From Camarhynchus parvulus (lineage: Eukaryota > Chordata > Aves > Passeriformes > Thraupidae), in contig NC_044574.1 of the NCBI RefSeq assembly GCF_901933205.1, forward strand, positions 45,975,609-46,039,608: a DNA stretch of 64,000 bases. The letters are read 5' to 3'. The notes under the pieces are model-generated. The model did no database searches and was not told the DNA's origin. It saw only the letters and a list, made by a program, of their open reading frames with translations. Both the position numbers and the translations under genes were made by a program. Positions 43,801 to 58,800 of this stretch are shown here, in pieces. Each line of letters opens with the position of its first letter. Positions within the stretch are counted from its first letter, which is position 1.

Positions 43801-46800
43801 GCCTGATCTCCTCATATGACCAGGTGACCCTCCTGGTGGATGCAGGAAAGGCTGTGGGTGTTGTGTACCTGGACTTCAGCAGGGCCTTTGGCACTGTCTC
43901 CCAGAGCACACTCCTGGAAAAGCTGCAGCCCCTGGCTTGGACAGGAGCACTCTTTGCTGGGTTCAGAACTGGCTGCATGGCCGGGCCAGAGAGTGGTGGT
44001 GAACAACGCTGCATCCAGCTGGGACCAGTCACCACTGGTGTCCCTCAGGGGTCTGTGCTGGGGCCAGCTCTGTTCAAGATCTTTACTGATGATATGGATG
44101 AGGGGATTGAGTCCTTCATTAGTAAATTTGGGGCTGACACTAAGTTGGGAGTGTGTGTCAATCTGTTGGAGGGTAGGAAGGCTCTGCAGAGAGACCTGGA
44201 ATGGTTGGATGGATGGGTAGAATCCAATGGGATGAAGTCCAAGTGCTGAGTCCTGCATTTTGGCCACAACAACCCCCTGCAGCATTATAGGCTGGGGATG
44301 GTGTGGCTGGACAGTGCCCAGGCAGAAAGGGACCTGGGTGTGCTGGTTGGCAGCCAGCTGGACATGAGCCAGCAGAGTGCCCTGGTGGCCAAGGAGGCCA
44401 AGGGCATCCTGGGCTGTGTCAGGGATAGTGTGGCCAGCAGGAGCAGGGAGGTCACTCTTCCCCTGTACTGGGCACTGGTGGGGCCACACCTTGAGTGCTG
44501 TGTCCAGTTCTGGGCCCTCAGTTTGGGAAGGACATTGAGAGATACTGGAGCATGTCCAGAGGAGGCAACGAGGCTGGAGAGGGGCTTGGAGCACAAACCC
44601 TGTGAGGAACGACTGAGGGAGCTGGGGGTGTTTAGCCTGGAGAAAAGGAGACTCAGGGGTGACCTTATCACTCTCTGCAACTCCCTGAAAGGTGGCTGTA
44701 GTCAGGTGGGGTTGGTCTCTTTCTCCAGGCAGCACTGACAGAACAAGGACACAGCCTTAAGCTGTGCCAAGGAAAATACAGGTTGGATATTAGGAAAAAG
44801 TTTTTACAGAAAGAGTGATAAAGTACTGGAGTGGTCTGCCTGGGGAAGTGGTAGAGTCACCATCCCTGGATGTGTTTAACAAGAGACTGGATGTGGCATT
44901 CAGTGCCATGGTTTAGTTGAGGTGTTGGGGCATGGGTTGGACTCCATGATCTTGAAGGTCTCTTCCAGCCTAGAGATTCTGTGATTCTTTTTGCCACTCC
45001 CTGTGGCAGAGGCACGAGTCTCAGACAGGGAGGAGCAAAGCAGTCAGCCACTCATCTCTGTATGAAATCAGCTTTGTTACTGTGATAGAGAAGTTACACG
45101 GCTGAAACCAGTGGATGTTTTATATTCAAATAAACAAAATATCAGTAGGACCCAGTTTGTCTTCTGTTACCACACAGAGACACTCATGCTATCCCATTTC
45201 TTTCTAGCTGTTGGAATTCTGTGAACACGTAGAAAAATTCAGGTAACAGACAGGCATTTGAGATGATAAGCACCATTCTTTAAGCAGTTTTCATGAACCA
45301 CTTGAAATGCAAACACGAAGCTTGACAAAGCATGAAATATTTCTTGCTTTTCTAATTTTACGTGTGTTAGATCAGATTTCTGCTGATTTTTAAGAAAGAA
45401 TATTTAAGTGTATAAGCATTAGATTAACTTCTACTGACTTCATTAAATCCTATTGGTTTCAGTGTTACCCATGCTTAAGTTATGCATGCTGTGTAGTGCT
45501 GTTCTGAATATCAAGGCATTCATAAGCCAGAGTCTGGATTTGTCTGTGTGGTTTAGAGACACATTTGGCAGCAGTCATAGCCAAGGCAAGAATTCACTGC
45601 AATGAATGGCCCACACTGGTTGCAGTTTGTCATGTTAATGTGCTGTTACCAGAATCAAAAGTGCAAACTGAGTAACTGATTTACTCGGGCAAGTGTTGGA
45701 GTTGTGCATGAAAAATGAGGAGCCACTTACTTAATGGAATGTATGTTTCAGATAAAAGCTTGAACATTTTGACAGCATGAATGTCACAAATAAGGGCAAA
45801 TAATTTCTGAAAAAATATTCAGGCATTAGATACTACCATTTTGTCTGATGTTATTGTCAGTTTCTAGTTACAGAAGCTGGTCAAGGACATTTATTATCTT
45901 CCCCAAAAAATAGATTAAGAAGTGTGCAGATGAAATTATCTGAAAATTAATACCCAGTTGTCCTAGTCAGGCTTATTAATATCTGCAGAGATATATTCTG
46001 TGACTATTAATTCATTTACATGGGAAGCAAAGTAACTTTTTCAGAAGTAATTCCCTAATGTGAGTTATGGGTATGATGTGTTTTTACCACCTTCTAGTAA
46101 CTTTGAGGTGGGATAAGCTTTATGTATTCTCTTGCAGTTGTGAGTAATTGGAGTATGTAGTTGAACAAAGAAGAAATATGCAGCTCTGAAAGATCTACAA
46201 TGATTTATTTTACAAATTAGCTCATACCTTTGGGATCCTAGATCAAAATTACTGTGAATAAGGCAGTTTCATTTTCCTGAGCATGTTTATGTGATTGCAT
46301 AATTTATAAAGAATTGCAAAAAGTAAACAGAGAGAGAGAGATGTGAGCTGCAGCTGACTCTGAGGGAGAGAAGTATTATGGAACTTGGTGTTGTGGTCTG
46401 TGAGCACCACAGGAGGAAGGCACCCAGGTTCAGGTGGAGGAGGCAGCCTAGAGGAAAGCTTCTTTCACTTACATGCAAGTCTTGTTAGAAAGCTGGTACT
46501 GGGGGAAATGTAAGAAACGATCTGAAGATGGGAAATGTGTTCTGCAATCAGCAGTGTAAGAGGATCCAATGAAGTTTTGTGAAGCTGAATACACTGTGTA
46601 ATCATTTCTGGGCTGCTGCACAAATTACTTGCTGTGCCTGAGCAAATTGAATTTTAAGGAGCTGGGATCTGGAGTCAGAATAAATAGGGGGCTGTTTGTT
46701 ACTCAGGAAGAGAGGGCAGAAACAAGGCCATTCAGGCAGATGGTTAGCATAGTTTGTTTCAGATGCAGGTATTTCTGTGCATAATTTTAGACTTCAGAGA

Positions 46801-49800
46801 GATTAAAAAGAAGTTCAGAAATTGGGAGGCAAAGCAGAGAAAAAGAATGTAAGACTCATACTCAATGCTGTTTTAATGAAAAACATAGCTAGGAGTGTTG
46901 GAAGACCAAAGGGAATTTTAATTGCTAAGAACAATCCATTAAGAAAGCTGAGGGATTTCCATTGCTGGGCACAAATGAAGAGGAATTAGTCAGGTAGGAG
47001 CCAGGCGTGCAATCTTCTGGTGAGGACTCCACCAAACAGTGTTTGGTAGTCAATAAAGAGATCATTAATGTTAAAATTCTAGAAGAGAAGGAATAGAAGG
47101 GGACAGCATGTGGTAGTCACCCATGCCCTCAAAAATGGGCAGCTTACTGCAGAGGATCTGACCGAGTCTGAGGTGCACTTCCAAAGCAGTTGTGAGGGAA
47201 CTGTGTGCAGTGACAAAATACAGATGAAATCAAAACACCCCTCAGCATTACAGACCCATAATGAAATTGTTGAATGTGTTTTTCATTTGTTGTATTTGTG
47301 CAACAATTAAAAATAATAATCCAGAATGGTTGAGTAATACTTGGATAACACCAACAGTAAGCAGTGGCTCAGAAGATTGGTGGCTTCTGGCTTTTGCATG
47401 AGCATAATGCATGCTAGCAGCATGTGCATTTCACCAGAAATTCTTTCTTCCACTCTCCCACACTTGAAAAAAAGGAAAAAAACAAACAACCCATCATAAA
47501 CCCAAACCACCCATTCACATTTCAATTCCTTGTGTTATTTTTACAGGAAGTTTAATTTGTCCTGAAATTTAAGTGAGACTTAAAGTGGTATTTGTCACCT
47601 TATTTTGGGGGGAAAAGGTAGTTCTTGCCAGCCTTGAAAATAGGTACTCAGATTTATGGCCAAATAAAAGGCCCTAGGATACCTCCTTGAAGTTAATGGG
47701 AACAGAGAGTAAATCTTCACATCTGACCCAAGAAAAAAGCATTTAAAATTATCCAACTGAAGTGAATAATCATGAGACCAGAGGATTTTTTTTTTTTTTT
47801 TGCTGATTACCTCTTGAATGAATTGGTCAATAAAGTGAAAAGGAAAGTTTAGTTATAGGTTATTCTGTGTCACAGATAAAAAAGCAAGACTTGACTAAAA
47901 ATGAAAATTGCTGTGCTTAGGATTCTTTTTCTGTCCATGTCAATCCACATTCACACCCAATGGGAGTTCAGCTTAACAGCTTTCAGAGAGTAATCCTTGG
48001 ATGTGGTAGGTCTGCTTTGATACTGGTTCAACAGTAAATTAGTAAACAGTACTTTGAGCAGCACTTGTCTATGCCAGTATAATTTTAACTTTTGTTTGCA
48101 AAAATTACTATTATAAAGAGTAGAAAGTTTTTACTGAGTTTTGGCAGTCCTTCTCAGACCCTTCTGGATTTCACTGCCCTATGTTCATAAGAGAGTGACT
48201 TTCTCAACTTGGAGTAACCCTTCTGTCTACATTTCCTTCTTTTCTAGTAGGGAAGCAAGTGTTACATAACAGGCTGAAATCCAGGGACATGGGTTATTTC
48301 AGTTATTGTAAATGTGGGTCACTTGGAAGGAAATGATGGTTTATTGGTTGTGGAGGAATTCTTAAATTCTCAAGAGGCAAGAAGTAGTAATTGGGAGACT
48401 TTTTTTCTCCATTACTTGTGAGTCTACTTGTTTCCAAAAAAATGCAGAAACTCCATTTGTCTGTGTGTGAATGGAGTGACTGAAGTATTCTGTTCTGTTG
48501 TATCTGGAGCTTTGCAGGAAAACAAGTAGAGTGGAGAATTAAAGGACCCAGTCACATCAGCACATGTAGTGTATGCTCTCACTCATGCCAAACAGCTGAA
48601 ATAATTGTCTGCTATTAAAAGAAATGCTGAAGGTCTGGCTTAAGCTTATTTTTGTACCTGCATCTGGTTGTTGCCAGTGTTCAAATAGAGCTTGCTGGGA
48701 ATCAGTGAGTGGATTTACTGCCTTGTATGGGCAGCTTCTCCTTTTAATAAGGATTTTCATGCTGGAGATGGCAGGGCTGGAGCTGACCCACCGCTCTGGG
48801 CCTGGTCACTCTGGTAGGGCTCAGTAGGGACCCCAGCCAGGCATACAGACTTGGCTGAACCATCTGATTCTTTAGTCCTGAGCACCCTGCAAAGCCCTGA
48901 TAAAGTTAATTGGAAGATGCACAAGTTTTATCCTGTGGGTGGTTTGATTCCTCATAGGAAATGCCATCAGATTTATTTGTGGTGTTGGCTGAGCTACAGA
49001 TGTTGTTAAGCCTACTGCAAGGCGTTTTTTCCTGTATATAGAAATTCTTCAGTTTTAATATTGTATTGAATTTCAGCTGTGTCTAAATATGATTTGTAAT
49101 GCTAAAGTAGCCCAAGTTCATAGAATGTACTCTAATAAACAGGTTTTCCTCAAGAACCGTGTTTGGCAGCAAACAAAGGTTTCCAAATACCCACTTAATA
49201 TGCAAAACCCCCAGTGTTTTATGATGACTGACTTTATGGACAGTGGTTTGCTAGTCATTTGGATGCTTTCCTTGGAATAATAGAGATTTATGTCTTCAAG
49301 TATGAGATTTTTTTTTCTCTATCTGAGCTGCTGCTAATGTACAATCTGTGCAATTGAGTAATAGGCCAAGGCATAAAAAATTCAGCTAAAAATAAAGTTG
49401 CCACAGGTTCTTCTAGCAGTTACTGAACTGTTACATTTTACACAAAGTGATCCCATGGTACTTGTTGTTTCTTAAAAAGGACTGGTTTAAATAAGTGTAT
49501 CCCACTTCTCAGTACCCATCTTCTCTAAAGTGCAGTTGAAAATTCAGGCAAGTTTCCAAAGCATATTTATAGTAATTTCTTTTTCTCTACTGTAGTTTAG
49601 ATCACAACTTTTGTTTTTCCCTGGTTGCTTTGAAGTAATTAAGTTGGTCTTCATAGTTCTCAGTTTGCCACCATCACCTCTGATTAGACCTGGGTCTGTG
49701 ATGCCAGGAAGACAAAAATCTCAGCATCTAAATGAGCTCTTAACCAAGGAGATCCTTTTTTCCTGTTGATGGCCATAGTGATTAAAAAAACAGTGAGTGT

Positions 49801-52800
49801 TTCCAAGTGCAGTGTTCTAGAAGTGTCTCATGGTGGGTCAGTTGCTCTTCAGTCAGACCTGTCCATTACCCAAGGACAGACTTCCTGAAGCATACCCTTT
49901 TAGGAGCCTGAGAAGCTCCTTTCCCTTACACGTCCATTGAGAGTTGTTTCTAAATATGAATCTTATTTCTTTGTTTCCAGACACTGTTTGTTGGGGAAAA
50001 AAAAAATCTTGCATTTCTGTTGCCTTTTAAGATACTCCTTAATACTTGTGTGGAAAGAGACTTCACCATTATACTAGGAAGATCCATCAGGAGCAGAGAT
50101 GTAGATTTAAAATAAAGTTTTATGGTCTCAGGATTTATCACTGATTATACATATATTCTACATTTAAACAAAAAAACATGCCTGATAATAATGGAAGTCC
50201 TGAAACAGTCCTAAATAAAGGCAGTCCTAAAACTGGAGCAAACTCCTTCTATGCTAACAGTTGCTTCTCTGGATATATTTGTGGGAATTTCCATTTCTGC
50301 ATGCTTTGAATCTTAAGGAGATTTTCAGAACATCAAAGGAGTACTTGGATAGTTCTTCCACAACCAAACCAAATATCTTGTTTTTTTAAAAAAAATTTGT
50401 TTAATTTAACTCTGTTGAACAGCTTGGCTAGAAGACAAATTGCATTTTTGAGTGCATTCTGGGAGATTTCTGTTAAATTATGTCCTTGATACATCCAGTT
50501 TTATGATACAGCCCGTTGTTGTCAGATTAATGTTGCATCTGGATCTGGTTAGATACTTGCAAATTCTAAATGATACTGTTACTTTGTAAAATGAAGCTTA
50601 AGCTAGGGTAAATAGATAAATCCTGGTTACAGGGTATTCAACTTATGCTACCATCTGATTTCTGTCTATTTTGTGTCTATCTTGCTTTAGCAGAGAGCTC
50701 AGCAGGATTGTGTATCTCCATTTTGTCATATAATGATAAACAAAATTTTTGAGCATAGTAACTACTATGCTTTTTTCCAGTAGGTTTAAAAAGTAGGTTT
50801 GATAATAGAAAAACATTTCTAATGCAAAGGACTTAGAAATGCTGTTTAAAATTTTCATCTGTCAAATGTTTTTCAGTTACACAGGAAAAGATTCCTGTTG
50901 GCTCATCTTACATCAACAAAAATATATTTGTGCATGAATTCTTATATTGCTTCAAAAGCAATGCTTTTGTTATTTGTCATTGAAGCTTTGAAAGTTTGCT
51001 TTGTGAATTTTGTTTTTGTCATATTGAGAGAGGTGTCAAAAAATGGCTTTCTATTATTTCTTGGGGATCTGTATTTATTTTCTGAGTATAACAGATTGTA
51101 CTTCTATTTGTTAGGTAGTTGCTGTTTATTTCAAGGTAATTTGAAATAATTCAAATATTCAAATTATTGAAATATTCAATAACTTCACAGACATTTCACT
51201 GTCAGCTGTGACTGGAGTGGAAAGATAATGAGTATTCCCCTATTTGCAGCTATATGCCAGCCAGGGTGCAAACACGGTGAATGCATTGGGCCAAACAAGT
51301 GTAAGTGCCACCCAGGATACACAGGAAAAACTTGCAACCAAGGTAAGAAAGAATTTATTTTTGAAATCATGGACGTATTGTTGATCTCTGTACCCACCCC
51401 CACCAATGCTGTGTGTGTCCCCTGTGTTTGTAGAGTAATGAATTCATATATCAGGTCTGTTACTGCTGCAGCAAGTCTGATATTTGGACTGACTTTTGGA
51501 GGGAGATTGACATCTGCAGTGGATGACACAGGGGAAAAATTGCTTTCATTCAGAAGAAATCATTGAGATTAATATATAGGATGTAGTTACCTGCTTTCCT
51601 GTCCTTAATCAAAAGCAAATTATTTAAACCTTATGGTCAGGATTGCTGTTTTTTATGAAGTCACAATTTTCAGATTTGAATAGTGAAGTAATATTTTTTT
51701 CATTAAAAACCTCATAATTAATACATATTCATTTTAGTGTTCCTAATCCCGAACTAAGTTGCATTAAACCATTAAGGGGTTGGTGTAAGGATGAAGTTTC
51801 TCTTACTGGATTATCAAGTTTAATTGTTTGGATTTTTTTTTTCTCTAAAGTTATGTCCAAAGCATGTAATGGTATAAAGATCATAGAATATAAACAATTA
51901 GAGAAGTGTAATATGTGATTTTTTGACTTTGATGGCTAAGACATGTTCACACACAAATATATCTCAATTATAACTCTTTTGCAGTTGTCTCAGCCTACAG
52001 GAAAATCTTTGCATTTTCTGAGTGCTGAGGAAAGTATGGTAGAAAAGTGTGATATTTAGAATGATTTTCTTCTTTAAGGATATATTCTGCTGTTGCTAAA
52101 TTTCTTATGACATTTTGATTTTTAGACTGAGTTCCTTTCTTTAAAAATGGATACATATTTATTTTCAGATTTACTAATCCTTCTCAAACTGATGTGAAAA
52201 TGTGTGTTGTGTTTTTCAGTTTTCTTAAAAGTTTCCTTCATCTCTTACATTATTCTGTCTTTTTTTCCCCTATTCTGGGCTGACATTTTAAAGGGCATGT
52301 TGTTATTATTTTATTCTATGCGCTTTCATCGGTCCAAAACCTTTTTAGAAAACAGTGCAGTGAACTAACAGTTAGATGTGTGTGTAACAGTTTTTATAGG
52401 TAGCAAATAGTTTAACAATATCAAAAGAATGCTTTGAAAATTGCTGGAGGCTTCAGTCTTGAACTAAACTATTTACTTGCCACTAAATGCTAAGGAAGGA
52501 AAAATGTGATGGGTTATCAATGGAAGCACTTTGAGCAGTACTGATGAAATATTCTTGCTTGGTGTTGGTCACAAAGCGGCCTGGCAGATGTAGATGAGGT
52601 TTCTGAGATGCCAGCTGACTATGGTGCCCCAAATGTGCACCAGTTCAGGTGGCTGCTTCTGCTCTACTGCATGGTGAGACCCTGGAGCTGTTCCTGGGGT
52701 CATGATCTGTGTTCTTGCCGTGTGCTGATTCAGTGTTTGGATGAGGTTTGAAAGTGTGCAGTGAATGCAGAGGAGTGAAGGTGAGCAGTGAATGCTGGGA

Positions 52801-55800
52801 GGAGATTCAAATGACACAGGATAAATGTGACCTATGTTATTATAATACAGCACCTGCCCTGTTCAGCCTGTGGCCCATTTTCTCAATCCTGTTCTAGAAT
52901 AGTAACAGAAGAAACAATGTTGGCAGAGGAGATGTTGGAGTTCCCTGCAGAGATGGAAGTGTTTCTAGCATGTGTGAATGGTTCTGGGCTGTAAAGTATG
53001 CTTATGTTCTTAGTGAAAGGCCTTCTTTGAGTACAAGCTCTGATAAACAGGCTTTACATCTTTTCTGTTCACGTGCCCCATGGATCAAGCTGTGTTCCTG
53101 GGACTGATCCAGGAGATCAGCCCAGCCTCACAGCAGAGCTGTTCATCCCTGACTGTGTGATGATGCTGGATGCTTGTCCTTTTCCAGTGGTACTGCAGCT
53201 GCTGTGACAATCCATACCTCGCTTTAGATCACTCTGAAGTTAAGACTACCTGATACTTTTTTAATTATGTTGCTATCCTCAGCAATCAAATTGCAGTGGC
53301 TGCACAAGAGCTAACCATGTGTTCTCCCTGCAGCATTCATATCTCCTGAATGGCTTTAGTGTTTTCCTTCTGGCTTTTTGATCCCAGCTTAAGCAGTGAA
53401 GAAAGAAACAGAGCCACTTGAGAGAAAATGCCCTCTGCCACCTCTCTTAATTTATAGTGATAACAACAGAACTCATACTTTCCAAATGCGTTCATTGTAA
53501 AGTTGGTAGCTGTTCTTGAAGAGAATACAAATAATATTCAGTAAGCACGTACAAACAGTTGTAATTTTTGCTAGCAATCTAAAGCACATGCAGGTTAACT
53601 TTCTTTGGCTGGGAAAGGTTGTGTTTATCAAAAAAAATCTAAGGCTGCTTTTCTGTAACTTTCTATTCTCTTACCTTGCTTGTTCTAGGAAAATGACGCA
53701 AAGTTCACTGCTTGAAATTCTTGTTAGCACTTGATATATTTGTATATTTATTAAGTGAAGAAATGCATATTGCCATGTTTTTATTATGCCTTCTCCCTAC
53801 CCTGTGAAGATGTGCAGCTGTACACAAGTCTACTTGGTCAGAGCAAGGAAGCTCCTGTGTTCCCCCATCATCCTGCAGGAAATGTAGCAGCGAGGGGTGA
53901 GGTGCTCTTGTGTTTCAGGTGTTGCACCCCTGCTGTCTGCACGGCTTCAAACAGGAGTGCAATTTCTTGCGAAGGGAGTGGAGGCTGATAGACCCATCAA
54001 TGGCTGGGATGTGAAAGCTGAACCTACAGTGCCCTTAGCATGCAGAGCAAATAATTGATTGTATTTCCTTGGTGCTGTTGTGTGTATTCAAAATTGACTC
54101 TGCCATACTCGTGGTTGTCACTTGCATTGTTTCTTTCCTCTGCTCTTCTTTCAGAGCCTGGCTTTTTTCTTTTCTGAGTTCCTGTGATAGTGATGGAAAT
54201 TGTTTATCAGGTCAGATAAAGACAAAACTGTGACTTAGATGAAGTTGGAAGTTGTAGAAAAGGAGGGCTAAAAAATCCAATTTGGCAGCTGTTGATTAAT
54301 CAGACTAAGTGAACAGAACTGTTCAGGTGATAGAAATTTCTTATGAGGTTGACATGGTAGTGTAATTGCAACTGCTGGAAATGAAAGCTCATCTACTGTT
54401 TATATTATGGTGATAACAGTTTAATTTTTCTACTTGATTTCTGGTCCTTGGCTTTTTATTTTCAGAGTTGGGTAAATGTAGCATTGAATATTTAACTTCA
54501 ATGTTGCGTGATCCAAGTTACATGATAGGCAAAAAAGGCAGAAAAAGTCCTGAGTGCTGAAGCCTGCAGAAGCTAATTGAAAGGAAATAGCAGAGGGCAT
54601 TGAATCTGCTTAGAAATAAGTGGCCCATTGTTGGGTGTGCACTGAAGTTAGTCCAAGACCATGTGTGGTGCAGTGCAGCAGTCAAAGGAGTCACATCCGG
54701 GTTTGCCAGCATAACACTCTGTCCTTCCCTTGCACTCACATTTCATTTAATTCCTTTAGATATAAAATACCTGTGCTCAGCAGCTTGTGTTTGTTATAAA
54801 CCTGCGTCCCATAGTGGCCAAAACAGTCAGTCTGCTTTTATGTACTCTACTGCCTTGTTACTTTGAAATCAAGAGTGCTGGTTTTGCATTGGCTGTCAGT
54901 TGTAGGCAATGTGGGAAATTAAAATATTGAAAAATGAAATTCTCAAGTGCAGGACAATGAGTGGACATTCCCACAAAGAAATTAAAGGGATTTAACTTTT
55001 TAATAGTGTTGCACTTTATACTATTCTCATAGTATGTTACTAATAGGTGTCTATTTGTCAGTACTAGAGCTTTCATTTCTGTACTAAGAATACTTTGTAT
55101 CAAGTGGTGGTGTAGAATTCAGAGTCCTGTAAAAGGATCCAGTATTTTAAGGCTCATAATGTAATTTATACTCTATGCAGGGTGATATACTGAGAACAGT
55201 CGTAAATTCTTATTTTCAGCTTAGAGTCTGGGGTCATAATTCTGGAAGTAAGTGCACAACAGTCCTTTAGTAGTCAGGAGTATCTAAACTTAGGAGCTGA
55301 AGTGCAATGGAATTTAAACACTAGAACTTAACACAAGGCACTGTTAAAATCCTTCCCTGTCAACTTAATTTCAGTATTACTTTTCCTTATTCTGTCCCTA
55401 CTTCTAGTTAAGTATTTTATACTTAGCTCTATTATGCCTTTATTTTGTAAAGTGATTATTTTTGTAGAAAATAGGAAGAATACAGATATTTTAGACTGAG
55501 AGAGCTTTTTTTTCCTCTTACTTCAAAATGATGGTTGTCAGTGAACTTCAGTATATTCAATACTATGGGTTCCTTGGGGATACATTTATGATTTGAAATC
55601 AAATGCTAACAGAGTTTTTGAATGTAACAATGACTTTTTTAACAGACACATTTCATGTGTAATAAATATGTTAATACAGCTACAATGTCTGTCAGGAACT
55701 GCCTACTTGTGGTATGCTTTACAGAAAAAAGAAAAAACAATTTTTTTTGTGCTGCCAAGAGAAGTTTGCCTTTCAAAACATGAACTTCCATCTGCTTATT

Positions 55801-58800
55801 ATTTGAGATTTTTATGTAAACCTTCTTTTCACACAAAGTTTTCCACAATGAGAACTTGTTCTTGCCCTGTAGCATAATCATCTGCTGCATTTCCATTCGG
55901 CCTAGGCATATACCTGTAGTCACAACTCCTAGGAGAAGGCCCTGCTTTCACAGGACAAAATGTGCTTTCTTCTACAGCTGTTTCTCTCAAACCCAGAAGG
56001 TACTTCCTTGGGAGTATGGCTTTGGTACCTATTGTGAGAAGAATACTCTCCTTGCAACTCCTGAAACTTTTTCCAACTCCCAAAGAGTGAGAGCTGCAAA
56101 GGGATGCTGTCTCTGCAGCACGTGGTCCCCAGGAAGATGGTAGAGGTGGTCATCTCTCCCTCTTTATCATGCACAGGTCATGCCCTTATTTTGGCAATCT
56201 TTCCTCACTGAAGTCCTGCTTAGGCTCACCTGATCTTCCTCACCACTTGAGGAGGAAGTATTCCCCTTCAGGCTTCATGGAAACATCTTGTCCAGCCTTA
56301 GCAGGTAGAAATGGAAAATTACATCCCTTACTGCTGCCCTCTTGCAGAAGAGGGGAGCAGGAGGCATTCTTGTCCTTAAACATGCTGTTCTTCCTGAGAC
56401 CTTGGGAAATGAACTAAGGGGAGGGCCGTGTCTGCATGACGCTCACTATTCCTTCACCCCATGAAGATGGAAACAAAGTAGGTCAGAAGACAGCAAGTTT
56501 AATGATACATATACACACTGTTAGGAGCTCTCAGGAACAGCAGTGACAAAACAGGCAACATCCTTGCGGCTGAGTTTGGATTACATCAGTGACTTGTGTG
56601 ATACGTGTATTTTTCTCTTGATGGCTCTGCATTTTACCAATCAAAATGAAATGGAATATATTTCTCAGTTTTAGAATGCTATTTAGAAATATTTTGCCTG
56701 GAAAGAGTAAGGTGAAGAATGTTACTCTCACAAACCAATGGATTGCAGAGTTTCAGGACAAATTTAAAATCCAGACATTAAGAACTTGTAAATATCCAGG
56801 TGTAGTTGTCTAGAATCAATGTTTTCTCTAACTTCACCCCCACGATGAATGTAATTTTTCTCACTCCATTTACTACACAGACCCAGTTAAGTTTTCTGCT
56901 TTACTTCTGAAAAAGAATCAATAAATTACTGACTTCATTGCAACCATTGTTCATCTTTCTGGTTCGGCATCTTAATCCTGAGCCTTTGCTTCTGGTCCAC
57001 AGGAGGCATCTGTCACCTCCTCAGCTGGCATTTTATGAAGTGGCTACTGTGTGTGTATCTATGACATGATGGGAGCCTCAAGGCTTACTTTTCTGCTACA
57101 TGGATTGAGTGACACTTGATATGATGGTGCTTAGGACTCGGAGATGGCTCATGGAAAAGTTCTGGAAAAAATGGCAGTTCTCTGTCTGCAAAAGACCGCC
57201 AGACAGCATGGTGCGGTATTAGAGATGATGGTTGATAACTCATTTTCTTAGGTCCTCATTGGCTGGATTTGTGAATAGATTTATTATTTTCATGTTTGTT
57301 CTCATCTTTGTTCATCACTATACAAATAACTAGCGACAATAGTAAGTGACAAATTATTCTGGCTTACTCAGACAAAATCAACACATTCTTGGAAGAGAAT
57401 TCTGAAGGAAATCGTCTTCTTGTTTGAAGTTCTGTCTACTAATATGGAAACTGTAGGCTGAATATTTTCAGTTCAAGCCATGAATTCTCTATTAAATTGT
57501 AAGTCTGAAATGCTAGCCTCATGGATGGTCCTTGACAAATATAGCTGATGTCAGATACTTTCTTTTAGTGTTTTTTAGATGATAAGGATTGAATTTTCTC
57601 TGTGAGATTGTTTAGAGTAAGTTGGCATCAGCTTTCCTACCTTCCTCTGCCACTAATTCTGAAGCATGATAGTGAATCACTGAATTGCTATCAGAAACAC
57701 TGATAGTGATTGCAGAATTGCAGAGCCATGTTTGCTTTCTCTCTCCTCCTTCCTCTTCCGAGTGCTGCCTGGTCCTGGACATGGCATCAGCGTGAATAGT
57801 GGCAAGACATGGGCAGCCTGAGCTTGTGTGTTGCCTAATGAAGCAACTGGCACTTCATCTAATGCTAATACTGTCATTTTTGAAAAGACATCTATGAAAC
57901 CAAGCCAAATAAGCTGCTTGGCTGCGGGGATGAACAGCGCTTCATGCAGGATGTTTTAGATGCTTGCTATCAACTGAGCTGTGTATAAAAAGCTAATTGC
58001 TGTATTTTTCCTTCCTTCTCCAGCAGCTTGAACTGGCAGTTTTTCCATGCATGCCTGGTATGTTTTCTTCTCCCAGCCTCTTCCCTTGTGCCCTTCATTT
58101 CAGATCTGAATGAGTGTGGACTAAAGCCACGGCCGTGCAAGCACCGCTGTATGAACACCTACGGCAGCTACAAGTGCTACTGCCTGAATGGCTACATGCT
58201 CATGCCAGATGGAACCTGCTCAAGTACGGCCAGCCTTGCTGCTTGCTCTCTCTCAGCTTCCCAGAATCCCTGCTGGAATTTCCCTGGACAACTTCTATGA
58301 AATGAAAATGAGTCCCCAAGTAAAAGATTAATCCTGCTGGAAATTAGGCAGCTGCACAAGATGAGCTCTTTTTTTCCCTGGTTAAATTAGGCTGAAAAAA
58401 ACCAGGAGCAATTGTTTTGATTTTTATTAGTTTTATTGAAAGTTTCCCCCAGAGCATTCTTCAGTGCTGTAAATCACTGCTAATTGGCCTTTGAGGACAA
58501 GAGCTTGCAGTTTTCATTGCAGCAAGACACCTGCATTTCTGCTGCCTTTTGGCCTTATGAATGTAAAATCTTTAATGCTGCAGATGCTGGTTGTTTGACT
58601 GGTATAAAAATTGTACTGCCATCTCTCTGGGGATCAGGTTCTTACTTGCTCCTGTAAAAACAGTTACTTTGAGTATCTGGACAGAGGAAAGGGGAGAGAA
58701 ATTACTTTCAATTTGAGATATCCCATTTTTAAAATGGCAGTAACTATCCAGCAGAGTCTGTATTACATATTAGGCTTTATATTCTGGGGACTGCATTCAA

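Larger units (their letters stand above)
35632..51249 (+). other. NPNT: NPNT intron 2 (15.6 kb)
   Basis: Long AT-rich intron. It contains an exon-like open frame on the - strand (37759-37937), a CR1 element (43560-44995), a GA-rich run near 46329 and a T16 run at 47786-47801. No other gene was recognised. Confidence 0.8.

Noticed and set aside
43658..44738. Antisense frames of 125-307 codons over the CR1 element
   Set aside because: Shadows of the CR1 reverse transcriptase region, which reads on the + strand.
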